Assembly: GCA_017458185.1 (NCBI GenBank)
Contig: JAFTFY010000007.1
Location: forward strand, 55,995 to 119,994
Direction: 5' to 3'
Length of the DNA stretch: 64,000 nucleotides
Source: Neisseriaceae bacterium
GTDB taxonomy: Bacteria; Pseudomonadota; Gammaproteobacteria; Burkholderiales; Neisseriaceae
Both the position numbers and the translations under genes were made by a program. Positions 1 to 10,709 of the stretch are shown here, in pieces; position 1 is the stretch's first letter; every line of letters starts with the position of its first letter. The notes beneath the pieces were generated by a model. The model had not been told where the DNA came from, did not search any database, and worked only from the letters and a program-made list of their open reading frames with translations.

Positions 1-1
1 A

Positions 2-976
2 GGCATTATTGTCGAATCGCGTTTGGACAAAGGTCGTGGCGTGGTGGTTACGCTGTTAGTGCAATCAGGCACCCTGAAAAAAGGCGATATGCTGTTAGCA
101 GGCACGGCGTTTGGTAAAGTGCGTGCGATGTTGGACGAAAACGGCAAAGAAATCAAAGAAGCAGGACCTTCCATTCCTGTGGAAATTTTAGGCTTATCCG
201 ATGTCCCCAACGCAGGCGAAGACGCCATCGTATTAGCGGACGAGAAAAAAGCACGCGAAATTGCCCTGTTCCGTCAAGGCAAATACCGCGATGTGCGTTT
301 GGCGAAACAACAAGCCGCCAAGTTGGAAAACTTATTCACCAATATGGAAAGTGGCGAAGTGCAATCCTTGCCGATTATCATCAAAGCCGATGTTCAAGGT
401 TCATACGAAGCACTTTCAGGCAGCCTGAATAAACTGTCGAACGAAGAAGTTAAAATCAACATTATTCACAGCGGCGTGGGTGGCATTACCGAGTCCGATG
501 TCAATTTGGCATTAGCTAGTGAAGCGGTGATTGTGGGCTTTAATGTGCGTGCAGACGGCGGGGCAAGAAAACTCGCCGAAAACGAAGGCGTGAAAATTCG
601 CTACTACAACATTATTTACGATGTGATAGACGATGTGAAAGCCGCAATGAGCGGCATGCTGTCGCCCGAAGAAAAAGAACAAGTCTTGGGCTTGGCAGAA
701 ATCCGTCAAGTGATTTCCATATCCAAAGTCGGCAACATTGCAGGCTGTATGGTTACCGAAGGTATGGTTAAACGAGACGCCAAAGTGCGTGTGTTACGCA
801 ACAATGTGGTGATTTTCACAGGCGAATTAGACTCACTCAAACGCTTTAAAGACGATGTGAAAGAAGTCAAAAAAGGCTTTGAATGTGGCTTAATGGTGAA
901 AAACTACAACGATATTATCGAAGGCGACCAGTTAGAGTTCTTTGAAATTATCGAAGTCGAACGCAAGATTGATTAA
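2..976 (+). CDS. infB: Translation initiation factor IF-2, C-terminal part (5' end outside window)
   Basis: This is the C-terminal part of IF-2, the GTPase that brings fMet-tRNA to the 30S subunit and promotes subunit joining. The frame is open from base 2 and ends with TAA at 974-976. The visible 324 residues cover the domain II beta-barrel (opening with [10 protein letters not shown]), then domain III, then the C-terminal domain that binds fMet-tRNA. The G domain lies upstream of the window. A DNA uptake word at 415-430 is read in frame as SGSLN in the linker to domain III. A strong hairpin terminator follows directly, so the gene ends its transcription unit. Identification is by direct recognition of the conserved C-terminus. 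Confidence 0.97.
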   Translation, partial: GIIVESRLDKGRGVVVTLLVQSGTLKKGDMLLAGTAFGKVRAMLDENGKEIKEAGPSIPVEILGLSDVPNAGEDAIVLADEKKAREIALFRQGKYRDVRLAKQQAAKLENLFTNMESGEVQSLPIIIKADVQGSYEALSGSLNKLSNEEVKINIIHSGVGGITESDVNLALASEAVIVGFNVRADGGARKLAENEGVKIRYYNIIYDVIDDVKAAMSGMLSPEEKEQVLGLAEIRQVISISKVGNIAGCMVTEGMVKRDAKVRVLRNNVVIFTGELDSLKRFKDDVKEVKKGFECGLMVKNYNDIIEGDQLEFFEIIEVERKID

Positions 977-990
977 ATTATTGTGCGTGT

Positions 991-1024
991 AAAAAAACCG
1001 TCTGTTTTAATAGACGGTTTTTTA
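991..1024 (+). terminator. Rho-independent terminator of infB
   Basis: The arms AAAACCGTCT and AGACGGTTTT surround a short TTTTAAT-type loop and are followed by a T run, 15 bases after the infB stop. Confidence 0.9.
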
Positions 1025-1041
1025 TTTCAGGCAGCCCTTAT

Positions 1042-1084
1042 CGTCATTGCGAGCCGTGCCGTAAGCACGGCGTGGCAATCTCCT
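1042..1084 (+). repeat. REP-like palindromic element, copy a
   Basis: A 43-bp element that begins GTCATTGCGAG and ends GGCAATCTCCT. Its outer ends are complementary, and it has an inner stem GCCGTGC/GCACGGC. Five related copies occur in the window (14698, 18031, 18181, 35401, 35572) with different inner stems that stay paired. A degenerate uptake word precedes it at about 1027. Confidence 0.8.
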
Positions 1085-1194
1085 AAAATTATTTTTAACA
1101 AGCATTAGCGAAGTTAAAAATAATTTTAGGGTAGCGTAAATCAATACAACGACAAAGCAAAAACACTTTCAGGCAGCCTGAAAGATATTTTCAA

Positions 1195-1245
1195 ACAACG
1201 CTCAATCATATATGATTGAATACAGGTTTTGACAAACCTGTATTC
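1195..1245. promoter_or_regulatory. Two adjacent perfect palindromes upstream of the DUF1963 gene
   Basis: TCAATCATATATGATTGA (1202-1219) is a perfect palindrome. It is followed by 12-bp arms GAATACAGGTTT/AAACCTGTATTC around TGAC (1218-1245). The first palindrome, with its preceding ACAACGC, recurs at 20516-20541. The pair lies 40-80 bases before the start codon at 1284, so an operator or a 5' UTR structure is possible. No function is known. Confidence 0.45.
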
Positions 1246-1283
1246 ATCAACAACACTGCTCAACCGATAACAAGGAGTATCTT

Positions 1284-2798
1284 ATGTCTAACAAACGACA
1301 ACAAATTTTGGACTGGTTAGAACAAAATCGCCGTCCTGAAATTCGTATTCAATTCAAAAAGGCAGAACAGCCGCTTGCCATAGGAGCAAGTAAAATCGGC
1401 GGTTGTCCTGATGTGCCAGCGGATTTTGTGTGGCCACGCGTTCAAGGCGGCGGTTCGTATGGCTATAAAGATGCTCCTGCTAAATATCAACAAGAGCCGA
1501 CTAATTATCCGTCTCCCAAAGCCTTAATGGCGGAATATGAAAAATGCACGCCTGAATTTGTGTCGCAGTTTCATCTGCCGCCTGACGCAAGCGATGAAGA
1601 AGTGGCACGGCTTGTGGCAATGGCTGAAAAGGAAATACCAAATTTATGCCAGCAATTTGAAATTACACTCAAAAAAATGCAAAGCCCTTCGCATAGGCAA
1701 TTCGTTTATGAACATCACTTAAAAAATCTACCCCAAATGGCAGGGCTGATGAAAATGCAACACAAAATGATGTCGCTATTTTTGTCTGATGAGGCGTTGA
1801 AAAACTATGAAAACGGTGTGATTGAAGACGATGACGATGACACAGATGACGGCAGTGTGCCATTTGATAGACCTTTGGCGTTTATGGCTCAATTTAATCT
1901 ATCGGAAGTGGCTGATTTGGATAAGGAAAATCTTCTACCCAAGTCAGGACATTTGCTGTTTTTTTATGATTGTCAAGGTTTGGACGCTGGGGAAAATCAG
2001 GATTGTTTGAAAGTGTTTTATTTTCCGCCTGAAACTCCACTCACACAAATGCCCTTGCCTGATGATATGGATAAAGATAGTCGTATTCCAGAGTTGCAAG
2101 TTTCGTTTCAGGCAGGCTCAAATGTGCCGAGTAGTTATGGCGTTTGTCGGCATTTTCAGCATAAGAATTTTGGCGAAGTGTATGAAATATTAAACGATGA
2201 AGATATTGCACGCTTGTGGGAAGAAGGACGGTACGGTTGTTCTGTTACTAAATTATTAGGTTATGCAGACCCTATCCAAGATGATATGGAAGAACAATGC
2301 GTCCTGCAAACATTAGGGTTAGACTGGGACGATTATAACAATAAGCCAGAAGTCAAAGCCCAAGTGGATAAGGAAAAAAATGACTGGATTTTGCTGTTTC
2401 AGTTAGACGAAATTGACTGGGGAAATACAGACTGGCAAAACACGCCTGTGGATTTTTCGGGTTTATATGAAGTGGGCGATAAATTACCTATCGTAGGTCG
2501 TGCATTTAACAATTATATTGACGAATACAAAGCGGCATTAGAACAAAGCGGTATGCGGGTGATAGGCGAATCACAAAAAGAGAAAAAATCGTTTTTGTCG
2601 TCTTTAATGGGCGGTTTATTTGGCGGTAAAGATGATACGCCTGATGATAAAGTTGAAGAAACTGTCGAAAACGAAGAAAATGACGAAATGACCTATCTGT
2701 GCTTTGGTGATGGCGGTTGTTTGTATGTCTTTATCCGCAAACAGGATTTAGCGGCAGGGCGTTTTGATAAAGTGTATTTTGAAGTGCAAAGTCATTAG
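1284..2798 (+). CDS. DUF1963 (YwqG-like) protein
   Basis: A 504-residue cytosolic protein of the DUF1963/YwqG family. The N-terminal signature SKIGGCPDVPADFVWP corresponds to the family's S-K-x-G-G-x-P-x-x-P-x-x-x-W-P motif. The function of the family is not established, but members often sit among polymorphic-toxin immunity genes. There is an acidic run (EDDDDDTDDG) near residue 180 and a charged low-complexity insert near residues 430-460, making it longer than the 250-300 residues usual for the family. AAGGAG at 1272-1277 fixes the ATG at 1284. It is monocistronic, with a terminator shared with convergent mltD. A shorter paralogue lies at 9443-10273. No signal peptide or membrane segment is visible. 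Confidence 0.8.
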   Translation: MSNKRQQILDWLEQNRRPEIRIQFKKAEQPLAIGASKIGGCPDVPADFVWPRVQGGGSYGYKDAPAKYQQEPTNYPSPKALMAEYEKCTPEFVSQFHLPPDASDEEVARLVAMAEKEIPNLCQQFEITLKKMQSPSHRQFVYEHHLKNLPQMAGLMKMQHKMMSLFLSDEALKNYENGVIEDDDDDTDDGSVPFDRPLAFMAQFNLSEVADLDKENLLPKSGHLLFFYDCQGLDAGENQDCLKVFYFPPETPLTQMPLPDDMDKDSRIPELQVSFQAGSNVPSSYGVCRHFQHKNFGEVYEILNDEDIARLWEEGRYGCSVTKLLGYADPIQDDMEEQCVLQTLGLDWDDYNNKPEVKAQVDKEKNDWILLFQLDEIDWGNTDWQNTPVDFSGLYEVGDKLPIVGRAFNNYIDEYKAALEQSGMRVIGESQKEKKSFLSSLMGGLFGGKDDTPDDKVEETVENEENDEMTYLCFGDGGCLYVFIRKQDLAAGRFDKVYFEVQSH

Positions 2799-2817
2799 TT
2801 TTCAGGCAGCCTGAAAA

Positions 2818-2847
2818 AAAGCCGAGATTTTTCTCGGCTTGGTTTTT
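2818..2847. terminator. Bidirectional terminator between the DUF1963 gene and mltD
   Basis: The stem AAGCCGAGA/TCTCGGCTT is flanked by A and T runs, so it can end transcription from both directions. An uptake word (2799-2816) adjoins it. Confidence 0.85.
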
Positions 2848-4465
2848 ATTTTTTTCGTTTCGTGCTTGTTTTTTTAGCGGCAACGGTTTTTTTATTGCTT
2901 GTTTTCACCGTTTTGCCTGTTTTTTTGCTATTGGCATACGCTGTTTTCTGTACTTTGCCTTTTTTGCTTGAATACGAGGCTTTTTGCAAACCGCCTTTTT
3001 TGCGATACACATAATTAGACTTCACAGGCACTTTAATCACTTGACCTGCTTTCAGGTTGCCTGATTTTAATCTGTTAATGCGTTTTAATTCTGCTGTGCT
3101 TGTGCCAAAGCGTTTGGCAACGGCGGTTAAGGTTACGCCTTTTTTAATTTTAATGGTGCTGTATCGCACGCCTGTGCGTTTTTTGCTCGCACCTTCGGAA
3201 ATAGCGTGAATATAGGCAGGTTCGCTCCAATATTCTTCATCGTTATACGATACAAACGACATATCGTCATTATCGTTATTCAAACGCACAATGCTGTCTG
3301 GCACGGGGTCGGCTTCATCGCGGCTCACCAATAAAATACTGCCGCGTGGCACGGTGTTACCACGCAAGTAGTTGATTTTTTTCAGTTCTTCAACTGACAT
3401 ACCGTGTTGTCGTGCAATATCTGCAACATTATTGTTTGCACTAACACGATAGGGTTTCCACGAGAGTAAATCGTCTGGATTGGCTTTTTTGAGATTAGCA
3501 TAAAAGGTTTTAATGGCGGATTTGGGCAGCAGTAATTTGCGTCCGCTTTGTGGCACCCACACAGGCACACGGTAACCTGGATTGAGCGTGAAGACTTCTT
3601 CTTCGGAAATTTCCGCTAACTGGGCAATCGCTTTTAAGTCAATCGGTTGATTGATTTTAACCGCTTCAAAATAAGGCTCATTTTTGATTTTTTTCAACTG
3701 AACATCAAAGCGTTGCGGATGTTGCACCAAGTTACGCACGGCTAATAATTTCGGCACATATTCACGCGTTTCTTTGGGTAGTGTGGTTAAGTAATCAAAC
3801 GAAGTGGGATTGCCGCGTCGTGCCGCTTTTTTCTGTGCATTCAGCACGCAACCCTCGCCACAATTATACGCCGCCAATGCCAAAGCCCAATCGCCAAACA
3901 TATTGTGCAGATATTCTAAATATTCCAAAGCCGCATCGGTTGACGCGTAAATATCGTTGCGACCGTCATACCAATTATTTTGCGTCAAGCCATACTGTTT
4001 GCCTGTGCGGGGCATAAACTGCCATAAACCCATTGCTCCTGCGTGAGATTTGGCTTTAATCACAAACGCACTTTCAATAAAAGGCAACAGAGCAATTTCG
4101 GACGGCATACCGCGTTTTTCGGTTTCCGTTAAAATGTGATGTAAATAAGGTGTGGCTCGCATAGTAATGCGACCAAAATATTCAGGGCGATTAGAATAAT
4201 AATCTTCAAACTTGCGTACTGTATTAGGTGAAACGGTATCCATACGAAAACCCTTACGCATTTTTTCCCAAATATTCAAATGGTTATCTTTTAATGCAAT
4301 ATCAGAATATGGGTCGTGTAAGGGAATTTGATTAAGACGAATAACATATTCTGACAGCGTATTAGCAGAGAACGATTCGTTATCAATATCGTCCGCCCAA
4401 GCGGTAAAAGGAGATAGGCACAATAATGCCAAAGCGGTTTTTAATGGGGATAATGTGAATTTCAT
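2846..4465 (-). CDS. mltD: Membrane-bound lytic murein transglycosylase D with LysM repeats
   Basis: Cleaves the beta-1,4 MurNAc-GlcNAc bond of peptidoglycan, forming 1,6-anhydro ends. The 539 residues contain a signal peptide (1-24, ending TAWA) and an SLT domain at about 105-205 with catalytic Glu131 in the motif PFIESAF, followed by GAMGLWQFMP and LALAAYNCGEG. LysM peptidoglycan-binding repeats lie at about 338-380 and 435-480. The last 60 residues are a Lys/Ser/Thr-rich basic tail that could bind cell-wall polymer. No lipobox Cys is obvious at the cleavage site, so it may be periplasmic rather than a lipoprotein. It faces away from alaS across a 427-bp spacer. Confidence 0.93.
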   Translation of the reverse strand: MKFTLSPLKTALALLCLSPFTAWADDIDNESFSANTLSEYVIRLNQIPLHDPYSDIALKDNHLNIWEKMRKGFRMDTVSPNTVRKFEDYYSNRPEYFGRITMRATPYLHHILTETEKRGMPSEIALLPFIESAFVIKAKSHAGAMGLWQFMPRTGKQYGLTQNNWYDGRNDIYASTDAALEYLEYLHNMFGDWALALAAYNCGEGCVLNAQKKAARRGNPTSFDYLTTLPKETREYVPKLLAVRNLVQHPQRFDVQLKKIKNEPYFEAVKINQPIDLKAIAQLAEISEEEVFTLNPGYRVPVWVPQSGRKLLLPKSAIKTFYANLKKANPDDLLSWKPYRVSANNNVADIARQHGMSVEELKKINYLRGNTVPRGSILLVSRDEADPVPDSIVRLNNDNDDMSFVSYNDEEYWSEPAYIHAISEGASKKRTGVRYSTIKIKKGVTLTAVAKRFGTSTAELKRINRLKSGNLKAGQVIKVPVKSNYVYRKKGGLQKASYSSKKGKVQKTAYANSKKTGKTVKTSNKKTVAAKKTSTKRKK

Positions 4466-4892
4466 TTTTTCTCTCTCTCGATTGTGTTTGCAAACCCTTT
4501 GATATTAAAATTTTCTATTGCTTCTGTCAAATAAAAAATGCTTATTCATTAGGTAATTGAAATAATTTTTTGCGATATATCAATTAGATGAATAAAGCAT
4601 TTGCGTGCTGTGTGTGTTGTTTCTACACAAAACGCCGAGATACATTATTTATCCTATTGATATTTAATTATATTTTTTACGCAAATAGATGATTACAAAG
4701 CCTGCTTCCCTTGTCGTGTATTACATTGCTTTTTCGCTTCAATTTTCAGGCAGCCTGAATGATATTATTTTTTATATAAAATAATGACTTTTTGTGATGA
4801 GTGCAGTAATATTCACCCTTTTGGATTTTATTTCATTTTTTTAGGCAACCTAAATATTCAGGCAGCCTGAAAATATATAGGACACAAACATT
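4466..4892. other. Divergent intergenic region mltD/alaS
   Basis: 427 AT-rich bases between divergent mltD and alaS. It must carry promoters for both, but I see no convincing -35/-10 pair. Two uptake words (about 4744-4760 and 4856-4873) are present. No open frame or RNA gene was recognised. Confidence 0.6.
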
Positions 4893-7520
4893 ATGAACAC
4901 CGCAGAACTTCGCCGTAAATTTTTGAAATTTTTTGAAAGCAAGGGGCATACGATTGTTGCGTCATCTTCGCTGGTGCCGCCGCAGGACGATAAAACCCTG
5001 CTTTTCACGAATGCGGGTATGAACCAGTTTAAAGATGTGTTTTTGGGCTTTGACAAACGCCCATACACGCGAGCGACTTCGGCTCAAAAGTGCGTGCGAG
5101 CAGGCGGTAAGCATAATGATTTGGAAAATGTCGGCTACACCGCACGGCACCATACTTTCTTTGAAATGTTGGGCAATTTTTCTTTTGGCGATTATTTTAA
5201 GCGAGACGCCATTCATTTTGCGTGGGAATTTCTCACTTCGCCCGAATGGTTAAATTTGCCCAAAGAAAAACTTTTGGCAACGGTTTATGCGGAAGATGAA
5301 GAAGCCTATTCGGTGTGGCGTAATGAAATAGGGCTGCCTGAAAACAAGGTTATTCGTATCGGCGACAATAAGGGTGCGAAATATGCGTCCGATAATTTTT
5401 GGCAAATGGGCGATACAGGTCCGTGCGGCCCGTGTTCGGAAGTGTTTTACGACCACGGCGAAGAAATTTGGGGCGGCGTGCCAGGAAGTGCAGAAGAAGA
5501 CGGCGACCGTTTTATTGAAATTTGGAACTGCGTGTTTATGCAGTTTAATCGTGATGAAAACGGCGTGATGAATCCTTTGCCCAAGCCGTCTGTGGATACA
5601 GGTATGGGCTTGGAACGCATTGCAGCGGTCATGCAGGGCGTGCATAGCAATTATGAAATTGATTTAATGGATAATTTAATTCGTGCCGCCGCACGCGAAA
5701 CTGGCGTGGCGTATTCGCAAGACACACCGTCCTTAAAAGTGATTGCCGACCATATTCGTGCGTGTGCGTTTTTGGTTGCGGACGGCGTTTTGCCGTCCAA
5801 CGAAGGCAGGGGCTATGTTTTACGCCGTATTATCCGCCGTGCGGTGCGTCATGGCTATAAATTAGGGCAGAAAAACGCCTTTTTCCATAAACTTGTGCCT
5901 GATTTAGTGGCAGAAATGGGCGAAGCCTACCCAGAACTCAAACAAAAACAAGCGTTTGTGATGGATATTTTAAAAGAAGAAGAAAGCCGTTTTGCTACCA
6001 CGCTTGAATTTGGTATGAAATTGTTGGAAGACGCTTTGAAAGACGGCAAACAAATGTTAGACGGTGAAACCGTGTTCAAACTGTATGACACTTTTGGTTT
6101 TCCGTATGACTTGACCGCCGATATTGCACGAGAACGCCATATTCAAATGGACGAAGCAGGTTTTGAAGCCGAAATGGAAAAACAACGCCAAAGAGCGAGA
6201 GCAGCACAAAATTTCAAAGCCAACATTCAAATTGACTACGCAGGACAAGACAGCGTTTTTACAGGCTACGAAAAACACGCAAATCAAGCCCAAGTTATTG
6301 CTTTATATAAAGAAAATGAACCAGTTGCCGAATTAAAAGCAGGTGATAGCGGCACGGTGATTTTAGACGCAACGCCGTTTTATGCCGAAAGCGGCGGTCA
6401 AGTAGGTGATAGCGGTTTGATTTTGAATGAACTGTTGCGTTTTGAAGTGAAAGATACGCAAAAAATCAAAGCCGCCGTTAATGGTCATATCGGCGTGGTG
6501 CTTTCAGGCAGCCTGAAAGTGGGCGACAGCGTTACCGCACAAATCGATAGCAATATCCGTTTAGCAAATCAACGCAATCACAGTGCCACACACCTAATGC
6601 ACGCCGCATTGCGTCAAGTTTTAGGCACAACGGTTGAGCAAAAAGGTTCTTTGGTTACAGCCGAACGCACACGATTTGACTTTTCGCACAACAAGCCTGT
6701 TACGGCGGAAGAAATCGCCCAAGTCGAAGACATTGTTAATCAAGCGATTTTGGCAAATATCGAAGTCAAAGCGACTGTGATGAGTATGGAAGACGCCAAA
6801 AAAACAGGGGCGATGATGTTGTTTGGCGAAAAATACGGCGAACAGGTACGCGTGGTGCAAATGGGCGAAGTTTCTGCCGAATTGTGTGGCGGCACGCATA
6901 TGGAACGCACAGGCGGTATCGGCTTATTCAAAATTGTTTCTGAAAGCGGCATTGCCGCAGGCGTTCGCCGTGTGGAAGCGATTACAGGGGAAGCGGCACT
7001 GCAATTTGTGCGTTCGCAAAGCGAATTGTTAAACCAAATTCAAGCGGAAATCAAAGCCCAAACGCACAACGATATTCTGCCCAAAATTGAAAATAACAAC
7101 AATAAAATCAAACAATTAGAAAAAGCGTTACAAAACACCAAAGCCGAAATTGCCAAAGGGCGTGCCGCAGAATTGTTAGCAAATGCTACTAAAATCGGCG
7201 AATTGTCGTTAATTGTCGCTAATGTCGGTGAAATGCCAGCCAATGAATTACGCGATTTTGCGGTTGATTTAGCAGGCAGGGGCGACAAAATCGCCGTGCT
7301 ATTAGCCAGTGTGAATGACGACAAAGCGTCTTTGGTTGCCGCTATTTCTAAACCCCTAACCGCCCAAATTAAAGCAGGCGACATGGTGAAAATGGTTGCC
7401 GAACAAATCGGCGGCAAAGGCGGCGGCAAACCCGAACTCGCCCAAGCAGGCGGCACAAACCTTGCCGACTTACCCAAAGCACTGGCAAGCGTGGCAGAGT
7501 GGGTAAAAGCAAAAGTTTGA
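4893..7520 (+). CDS. alaS: Alanyl-tRNA synthetase
   Basis: Charges tRNA-Ala and edits mischarged Ser/Gly. The length of 875 residues is standard. The class II catalytic core fills the N-terminal third ([14 protein letters not shown], then the [13 protein letters not shown] region). The editing domain carries the zinc-site motifs HSATHLMH (about residue 563) and [10 protein letters not shown] (about 664). A coiled coil (about 720-760) leads to the C-terminal Gly-rich C-Ala domain ending in [15 protein letters not shown]. An uptake word at about 6503-6518 is read in frame as SGSLK. The gene stands alone, with a strong terminator 12 bases after the stop. Confidence 0.98.
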   Translation: MNTAELRRKFLKFFESKGHTIVASSSLVPPQDDKTLLFTNAGMNQFKDVFLGFDKRPYTRATSAQKCVRAGGKHNDLENVGYTARHHTFFEMLGNFSFGDYFKRDAIHFAWEFLTSPEWLNLPKEKLLATVYAEDEEAYSVWRNEIGLPENKVIRIGDNKGAKYASDNFWQMGDTGPCGPCSEVFYDHGEEIWGGVPGSAEEDGDRFIEIWNCVFMQFNRDENGVMNPLPKPSVDTGMGLERIAAVMQGVHSNYEIDLMDNLIRAAARETGVAYSQDTPSLKVIADHIRACAFLVADGVLPSNEGRGYVLRRIIRRAVRHGYKLGQKNAFFHKLVPDLVAEMGEAYPELKQKQAFVMDILKEEESRFATTLEFGMKLLEDALKDGKQMLDGETVFKLYDTFGFPYDLTADIARERHIQMDEAGFEAEMEKQRQRARAAQNFKANIQIDYAGQDSVFTGYEKHANQAQVIALYKENEPVAELKAGDSGTVILDATPFYAESGGQVGDSGLILNELLRFEVKDTQKIKAAVNGHIGVVLSGSLKVGDSVTAQIDSNIRLANQRNHSATHLMHAALRQVLGTTVEQKGSLVTAERTRFDFSHNKPVTAEEIAQVEDIVNQAILANIEVKATVMSMEDAKKTGAMMLFGEKYGEQVRVVQMGEVSAELCGGTHMERTGGIGLFKIVSESGIAAGVRRVEAITGEAALQFVRSQSELLNQIQAEIKAQTHNDILPKIENNNNKIKQLEKALQNTKAEIAKGRAAELLANATKIGELSLIVANVGEMPANELRDFAVDLAGRGDKIAVLLASVNDDKASLVAAISKPLTAQIKAGDMVKMVAEQIGGKGGGKPELAQAGGTNLADLPKALASVAEWVKAKV

Positions 7521-7530
7521 TTTTGATTGA

Positions 7531-7563
7531 ATAAAAAGACGGCATAAAAGCCGTCTTTTTATT
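7531..7563 (+). terminator. Rho-independent terminator of alaS
   Basis: AAAAAGACGGC/GCCGTCTTTTT stem with an ATAAAA loop and a T run. An uptake word follows immediately at about 7563-7580. Confidence 0.92.
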
Positions 7564-7599
7564 TTTCAGGCAGCCTGAAACTGATTGATTTCAAAACAA

Positions 7600-8664
7600 T
7601 CAAACAATTTTCTGTGCCAATTCGCCTGCGGTGTAACGGTTTGCCATTTTTTCCAGCGAAATCGGTTTGATTTTATCCGCCCTACCCTCGCAGCCGAATG
7701 CCAAGTAGCGGTCTAAACAGATTTGTTTCATCGCTTTAATGGTTTGCGTTAAGTATTTGCGTGGGTCAAATTCGGCTGGGTTTTCTGCCATAAAGCGGCG
7801 GATTGCCCCTGTGCTTGCCAAACGCAGGTCGGTGTCGATATTCACCTTACGCACGCCGTTTTTAATACCCTCGACAATTTCTTCCACAGGCACGCCGTAA
7901 GTCTCGCCGATATTGCCGCCGTATTCGTTAATCACTTTCAGCCAATCTTGCGGCACGGAACTCGAACCGTGCATCACCAAATGCGTATTCGGCAAGCGTT
8001 GATGAATTTCCTTAATGCGGTCGATTCGCAACACTTCGCCTGTGGGTTTGCGGGTGAATTTATACGCACCGTGGCTGGTGCCAATGGCGATTGCCAAGGC
8101 ATCAACATTTGTGTCTTTCACAAATCGCACAGCGTCTTCAACGCTGGTTAATAACTGGTCTTTGGACAACTTGCCCTCTGCACCCACGCCGTCTTCTTCG
8201 CCTGCTTCGCCTGTTTCCAAATTGCCCAACACGCCGATTTCGCCCTCAACCGATACACCGCAAGCGTGCGAGAAATTCACCACAGTGCGGGTTACATCAA
8301 CATTGTATTCGTATGATGACGGCGTTTTACCGTCTGCAAGCAAACTGCCGTCCATCATCACCGATGAAAAGCCCAACTGAATGGATCGTTGGCACACATC
8401 AGGGCTGGCTCCGTGATCTTGGTGCATCACCACAGGAATATGCGGAAATTCTTCCACTGCTGCCAAAATCAGATGACGCAAAAACGGTGCACCTGCATAT
8501 TTTCTCGCCCCTGCGGACGCTTGCACAATCACGGGAGCGTTGATTTCATTCGCCGCTTCCATAATCGCCCGCATTTGTTCGAGATTATTCACATTAAATG
8601 CAGGCAGACCGTAAGAATGTTCCGCCGCATGATCCAAAAGTTGTCGCATAGAAACTAATGCCAT
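7600..8664 (-). CDS. fba: Fructose-bisphosphate aldolase, class II
   Basis: Zn-dependent aldolase that interconverts fructose-1,6-bisphosphate with DHAP and glyceraldehyde-3-phosphate in glycolysis and gluconeogenesis. It has 354 residues. The motif [10 protein letters not shown] holds the catalytic Asp83 and zinc ligand His84; further motifs are [17 protein letters not shown] and [11 protein letters not shown]. The C-terminus ([14 protein letters not shown] type) is that of the class IIA proteobacterial form. It is transcribed alone. The uptake-word pair at 8702-8740 separates it from the upstream SUKH gene. Confidence 0.97.
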   Translation of the reverse strand: MALVSMRQLLDHAAEHSYGLPAFNVNNLEQMRAIMEAANEINAPVIVQASAGARKYAGAPFLRHLILAAVEEFPHIPVVMHQDHGASPDVCQRSIQLGFSSVMMDGSLLADGKTPSSYEYNVDVTRTVVNFSHACGVSVEGEIGVLGNLETGEAGEEDGVGAEGKLSKDQLLTSVEDAVRFVKDTNVDALAIAIGTSHGAYKFTRKPTGEVLRIDRIKEIHQRLPNTHLVMHGSSSVPQDWLKVINEYGGNIGETYGVPVEEIVEGIKNGVRKVNIDTDLRLASTGAIRRFMAENPAEFDPRKYLTQTIKAMKQICLDRYLAFGCEGRADKIKPISLEKMANRYTAGELAQKIV

Positions 8665-8742
8665 TTTGATTATCCTTGTCTATGGTGAAATTGTGGGGGT
8701 GTTTCAGGCAGCCTGAAATGGTTTTCAGGCAGCCTAAATTTT

Positions 8743-9426
8743 TTACTTATTGTCTGATTGCAACTGAATTTCAAGAGATTTTTTCAGGCGTTCAATCAAA
8801 TCAAGGTAATTATCTGCAATTTTATACACCATCAGATAAACATGTGATTTGCAATCAAAAACATTGTAGATTGCACCAAAGTTTTTGCTGGCAGGGTTTA
8901 GGCAGATAAACACCGAACCGTAATTATAATCTCCGATATGAACAAAAAGATTATCGGAAATAATGCCTTCTTCACAGTCGATATGGGCTACCACATTATC
9001 ATATTCCCCTGCCTCGCCCTCTGCTCTTGCCTGTTCGTACTCATCGATAATCTCAAAGTAACTCTCTTCTTTCGGATTCCATGAATCTTCATCATAGACA
9101 CCCCACTCTGTTAGTGGATAAATCGTACCGATTTCCACATCGTCTTCAAGCATATCTGCTTCTTCTTGACCGATGATTTGTGCAGCCTTGTCCTGAAAAG
9201 CACGAAACTGCTCACCCATGAAGTAAGGGGTATAATCAGTAATTCCAGAAAACACCTTGCACACTTCTTTAACTTCTGCTGGAAGCGATACACCCAAACG
9301 CTCTTCTACCGCAGCAATCTCTTCATCAGTAACCGCAGGTTCGTGCCACTCTGGAACAACGCCATACGGCGGATTGACTCTGGAATACAAGGAATCCAGT
9401 TCCTGTTTGATTTCAACAATGTTCAT
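8743..9426 (-). CDS. SMI1/KNR4 (SUKH) family protein, possible orphan immunity protein
   Basis: A 227-residue acidic cytosolic protein. The N-terminal half has the SUKH signature: P-A-V-T-D-E-E-I-A-A-V-E-E-R-L-G, then SLPAEVKEVCKVFSGI. Bacterial SUKH proteins commonly act as immunity proteins to secreted polymorphic toxins; that role here is inferred. No toxin gene adjoins it. It starts 16 bases after the stop of the DUF1963 gene upstream (9443-10273), so the two are probably co-transcribed. AAAGG lies before the ATG. There is no signal peptide. Confidence 0.75.
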   Translation of the reverse strand: MNIVEIKQELDSLYSRVNPPYGVVPEWHEPAVTDEEIAAVEERLGVSLPAEVKEVCKVFSGITDYTPYFMGEQFRAFQDKAAQIIGQEEADMLEDDVEIGTIYPLTEWGVYDEDSWNPKEESYFEIIDEYEQARAEGEAGEYDNVVAHIDCEEGIISDNLFVHIGDYNYGSVFICLNPASKNFGAIYNVFDCKSHVYLMVYKIADNYLDLIERLKKSLEIQLQSDNK

Positions 9427-9442
9427 TTCTGTGCCTTTCTAT

Positions 9443-10273
9443 TTAAAAACAATCCCAATTATAAAACACTTTGGAAAAATCCCGTTTGCGTAAATCATCA
9501 GGCTTAATCAAGAAATTAGCCACACCGCTATCGCACCATTCAATCCCTTTATCGCTATCGATTTGCAATAACAAAACGCTATGTTCTTGATATTCTTCAT
9601 CATCTATTCTTGGGTCTTCTTGGGTGAAAAACGGATAACCGCCTATCCAATGCCCTTGATTATGTTTTTCAAGATTTTCGTAGGTTTTGACACCCAAAAT
9701 TTTGTACAGATTATCGACTTCATCTTCGCCAAGCACAATGCCTACCGCTTGGGCGGCAGACTGCAACACTTCACGAAACGCAAAATCTTTCGCCCCCATA
9801 TAAGTTTCGGTCAATTTAAATGATAGTTGATACTGCGTATCTACCGCAAAATCGCCGTCATCAATCGTGTGTGGTACACAGGGAATATCCAATGCCAAAA
9901 CATCATCTTCGGTAACATCGGTATCAATATTTTGCTGATACACAATCCGCCAACCATTTTGCAAAGTTTGATCATTAAAATCAAGACCTTGATCAAAATC
10001 ATTAGGAAGAATAAAAAACTGCAACAAACCCTGTTGTGGAAAATCGGGCAACGCTGGCAATTCTTTACAATTAATTTGAGCCAACAATGCCAATTTATTG
10101 CCATTATTATCAACAGGATACGACTTTTGCAAATCCCAATATGGCACACCACCGAATTTAGACGCACACAAAGGCAAATTATCCGCTTCTTCAATGCTAA
10201 TTTTTACCGCAGGAGTGGCGGTTCTTTTTTCGATTTCGCTCAACAAACATTCTATTTGTTCAGAAGTAAGCAT
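9443..10273 (-). CDS. DUF1963 (YwqG-like) protein, short paralogue
   Basis: A protein of about 276 residues in the DUF1963 family: SKFGGVPYWDLQKSYP is the hallmark motif near residue 35, followed by LLAQINCKELPALPDFPQQGLLQFF. It matches the usual family length, unlike the 504-residue relative at 1284. I prefer the ATG at 10273 to a TTG six bases earlier because GAAAG is well placed before it. It is followed after 16 bases by the SUKH gene; both families are frequent in toxin-immunity arrays, so a shared protective role is a reasonable inference but unproven. Confidence 0.78.
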   Translation of the reverse strand: MLTSEQIECLLSEIEKRTATPAVKISIEEADNLPLCASKFGGVPYWDLQKSYPVDNNGNKLALLAQINCKELPALPDFPQQGLLQFFILPNDFDQGLDFNDQTLQNGWRIVYQQNIDTDVTEDDVLALDIPCVPHTIDDGDFAVDTQYQLSFKLTETYMGAKDFAFREVLQSAAQAVGIVLGEDEVDNLYKILGVKTYENLEKHNQGHWIGGYPFFTQEDPRIDDEEYQEHSVLLLQIDSDKGIEWCDSGVANFLIKPDDLRKRDFSKVFYNWDCF

Positions 10274-10335
10274 TTTCAATCTTTCATAAACAACAAGAAA
10301 TAAACCTATTCAGGTAGCCCGAAAACCCAAAACCG

Positions 10336-10653
10336 TCATTTTACAACCTTTTTCGCTTCTACTTTCACGCAACGAATATCTTCTTCGTGTTCTTTTGTTA
10401 AAGGATTGATATATAAGCCAAAATTTATGCACACTTGCCAGTAATCTTGCTTAAACTCGTGATGAAACGAAACGCTTTCAACTCGCCCCTGTGTGATGCC
10501 CATTTTTTGATAGGCAGCGTTAATCGCTTCTGTTTCGCTAATAAATTTTTCCTTATGCAAATTATAATAACCCGTGTCGCCAAACGGCTCTGCATTCGCC
10601 CAAGACAACGGCACAGCACATAAAGCCACAATCAATAAAGCACGAAACAACAT
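10336..10653 (-). CDS. Small secreted protein of unknown function
   Basis: 105 residues. A signal peptide (MLFRALLIVALCAVPLSWANA) directs it to the periplasm. The mature part of about 84 residues holds a few aromatic residues and two Cys (about residues 74 and 93) that could form a disulfide. I do not recognise the family. It is flanked by degenerate and perfect uptake words, which suggests a single-gene unit. Confidence 0.6.
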   Translation of the reverse strand: MLFRALLIVALCAVPLSWANAEPFGDTGYYNLHKEKFISETEAINAAYQKMGITQGRVESVSFHHEFKQDYWQVCINFGLYINPLTKEHEEDIRCVKVEAKKVVK

Positions 10654-10709
10654 GGTTTTTCCTTTTATTTCAATATTTCAGGCAGCCTGAAAAATTTTTA
10701 GTATTATAT

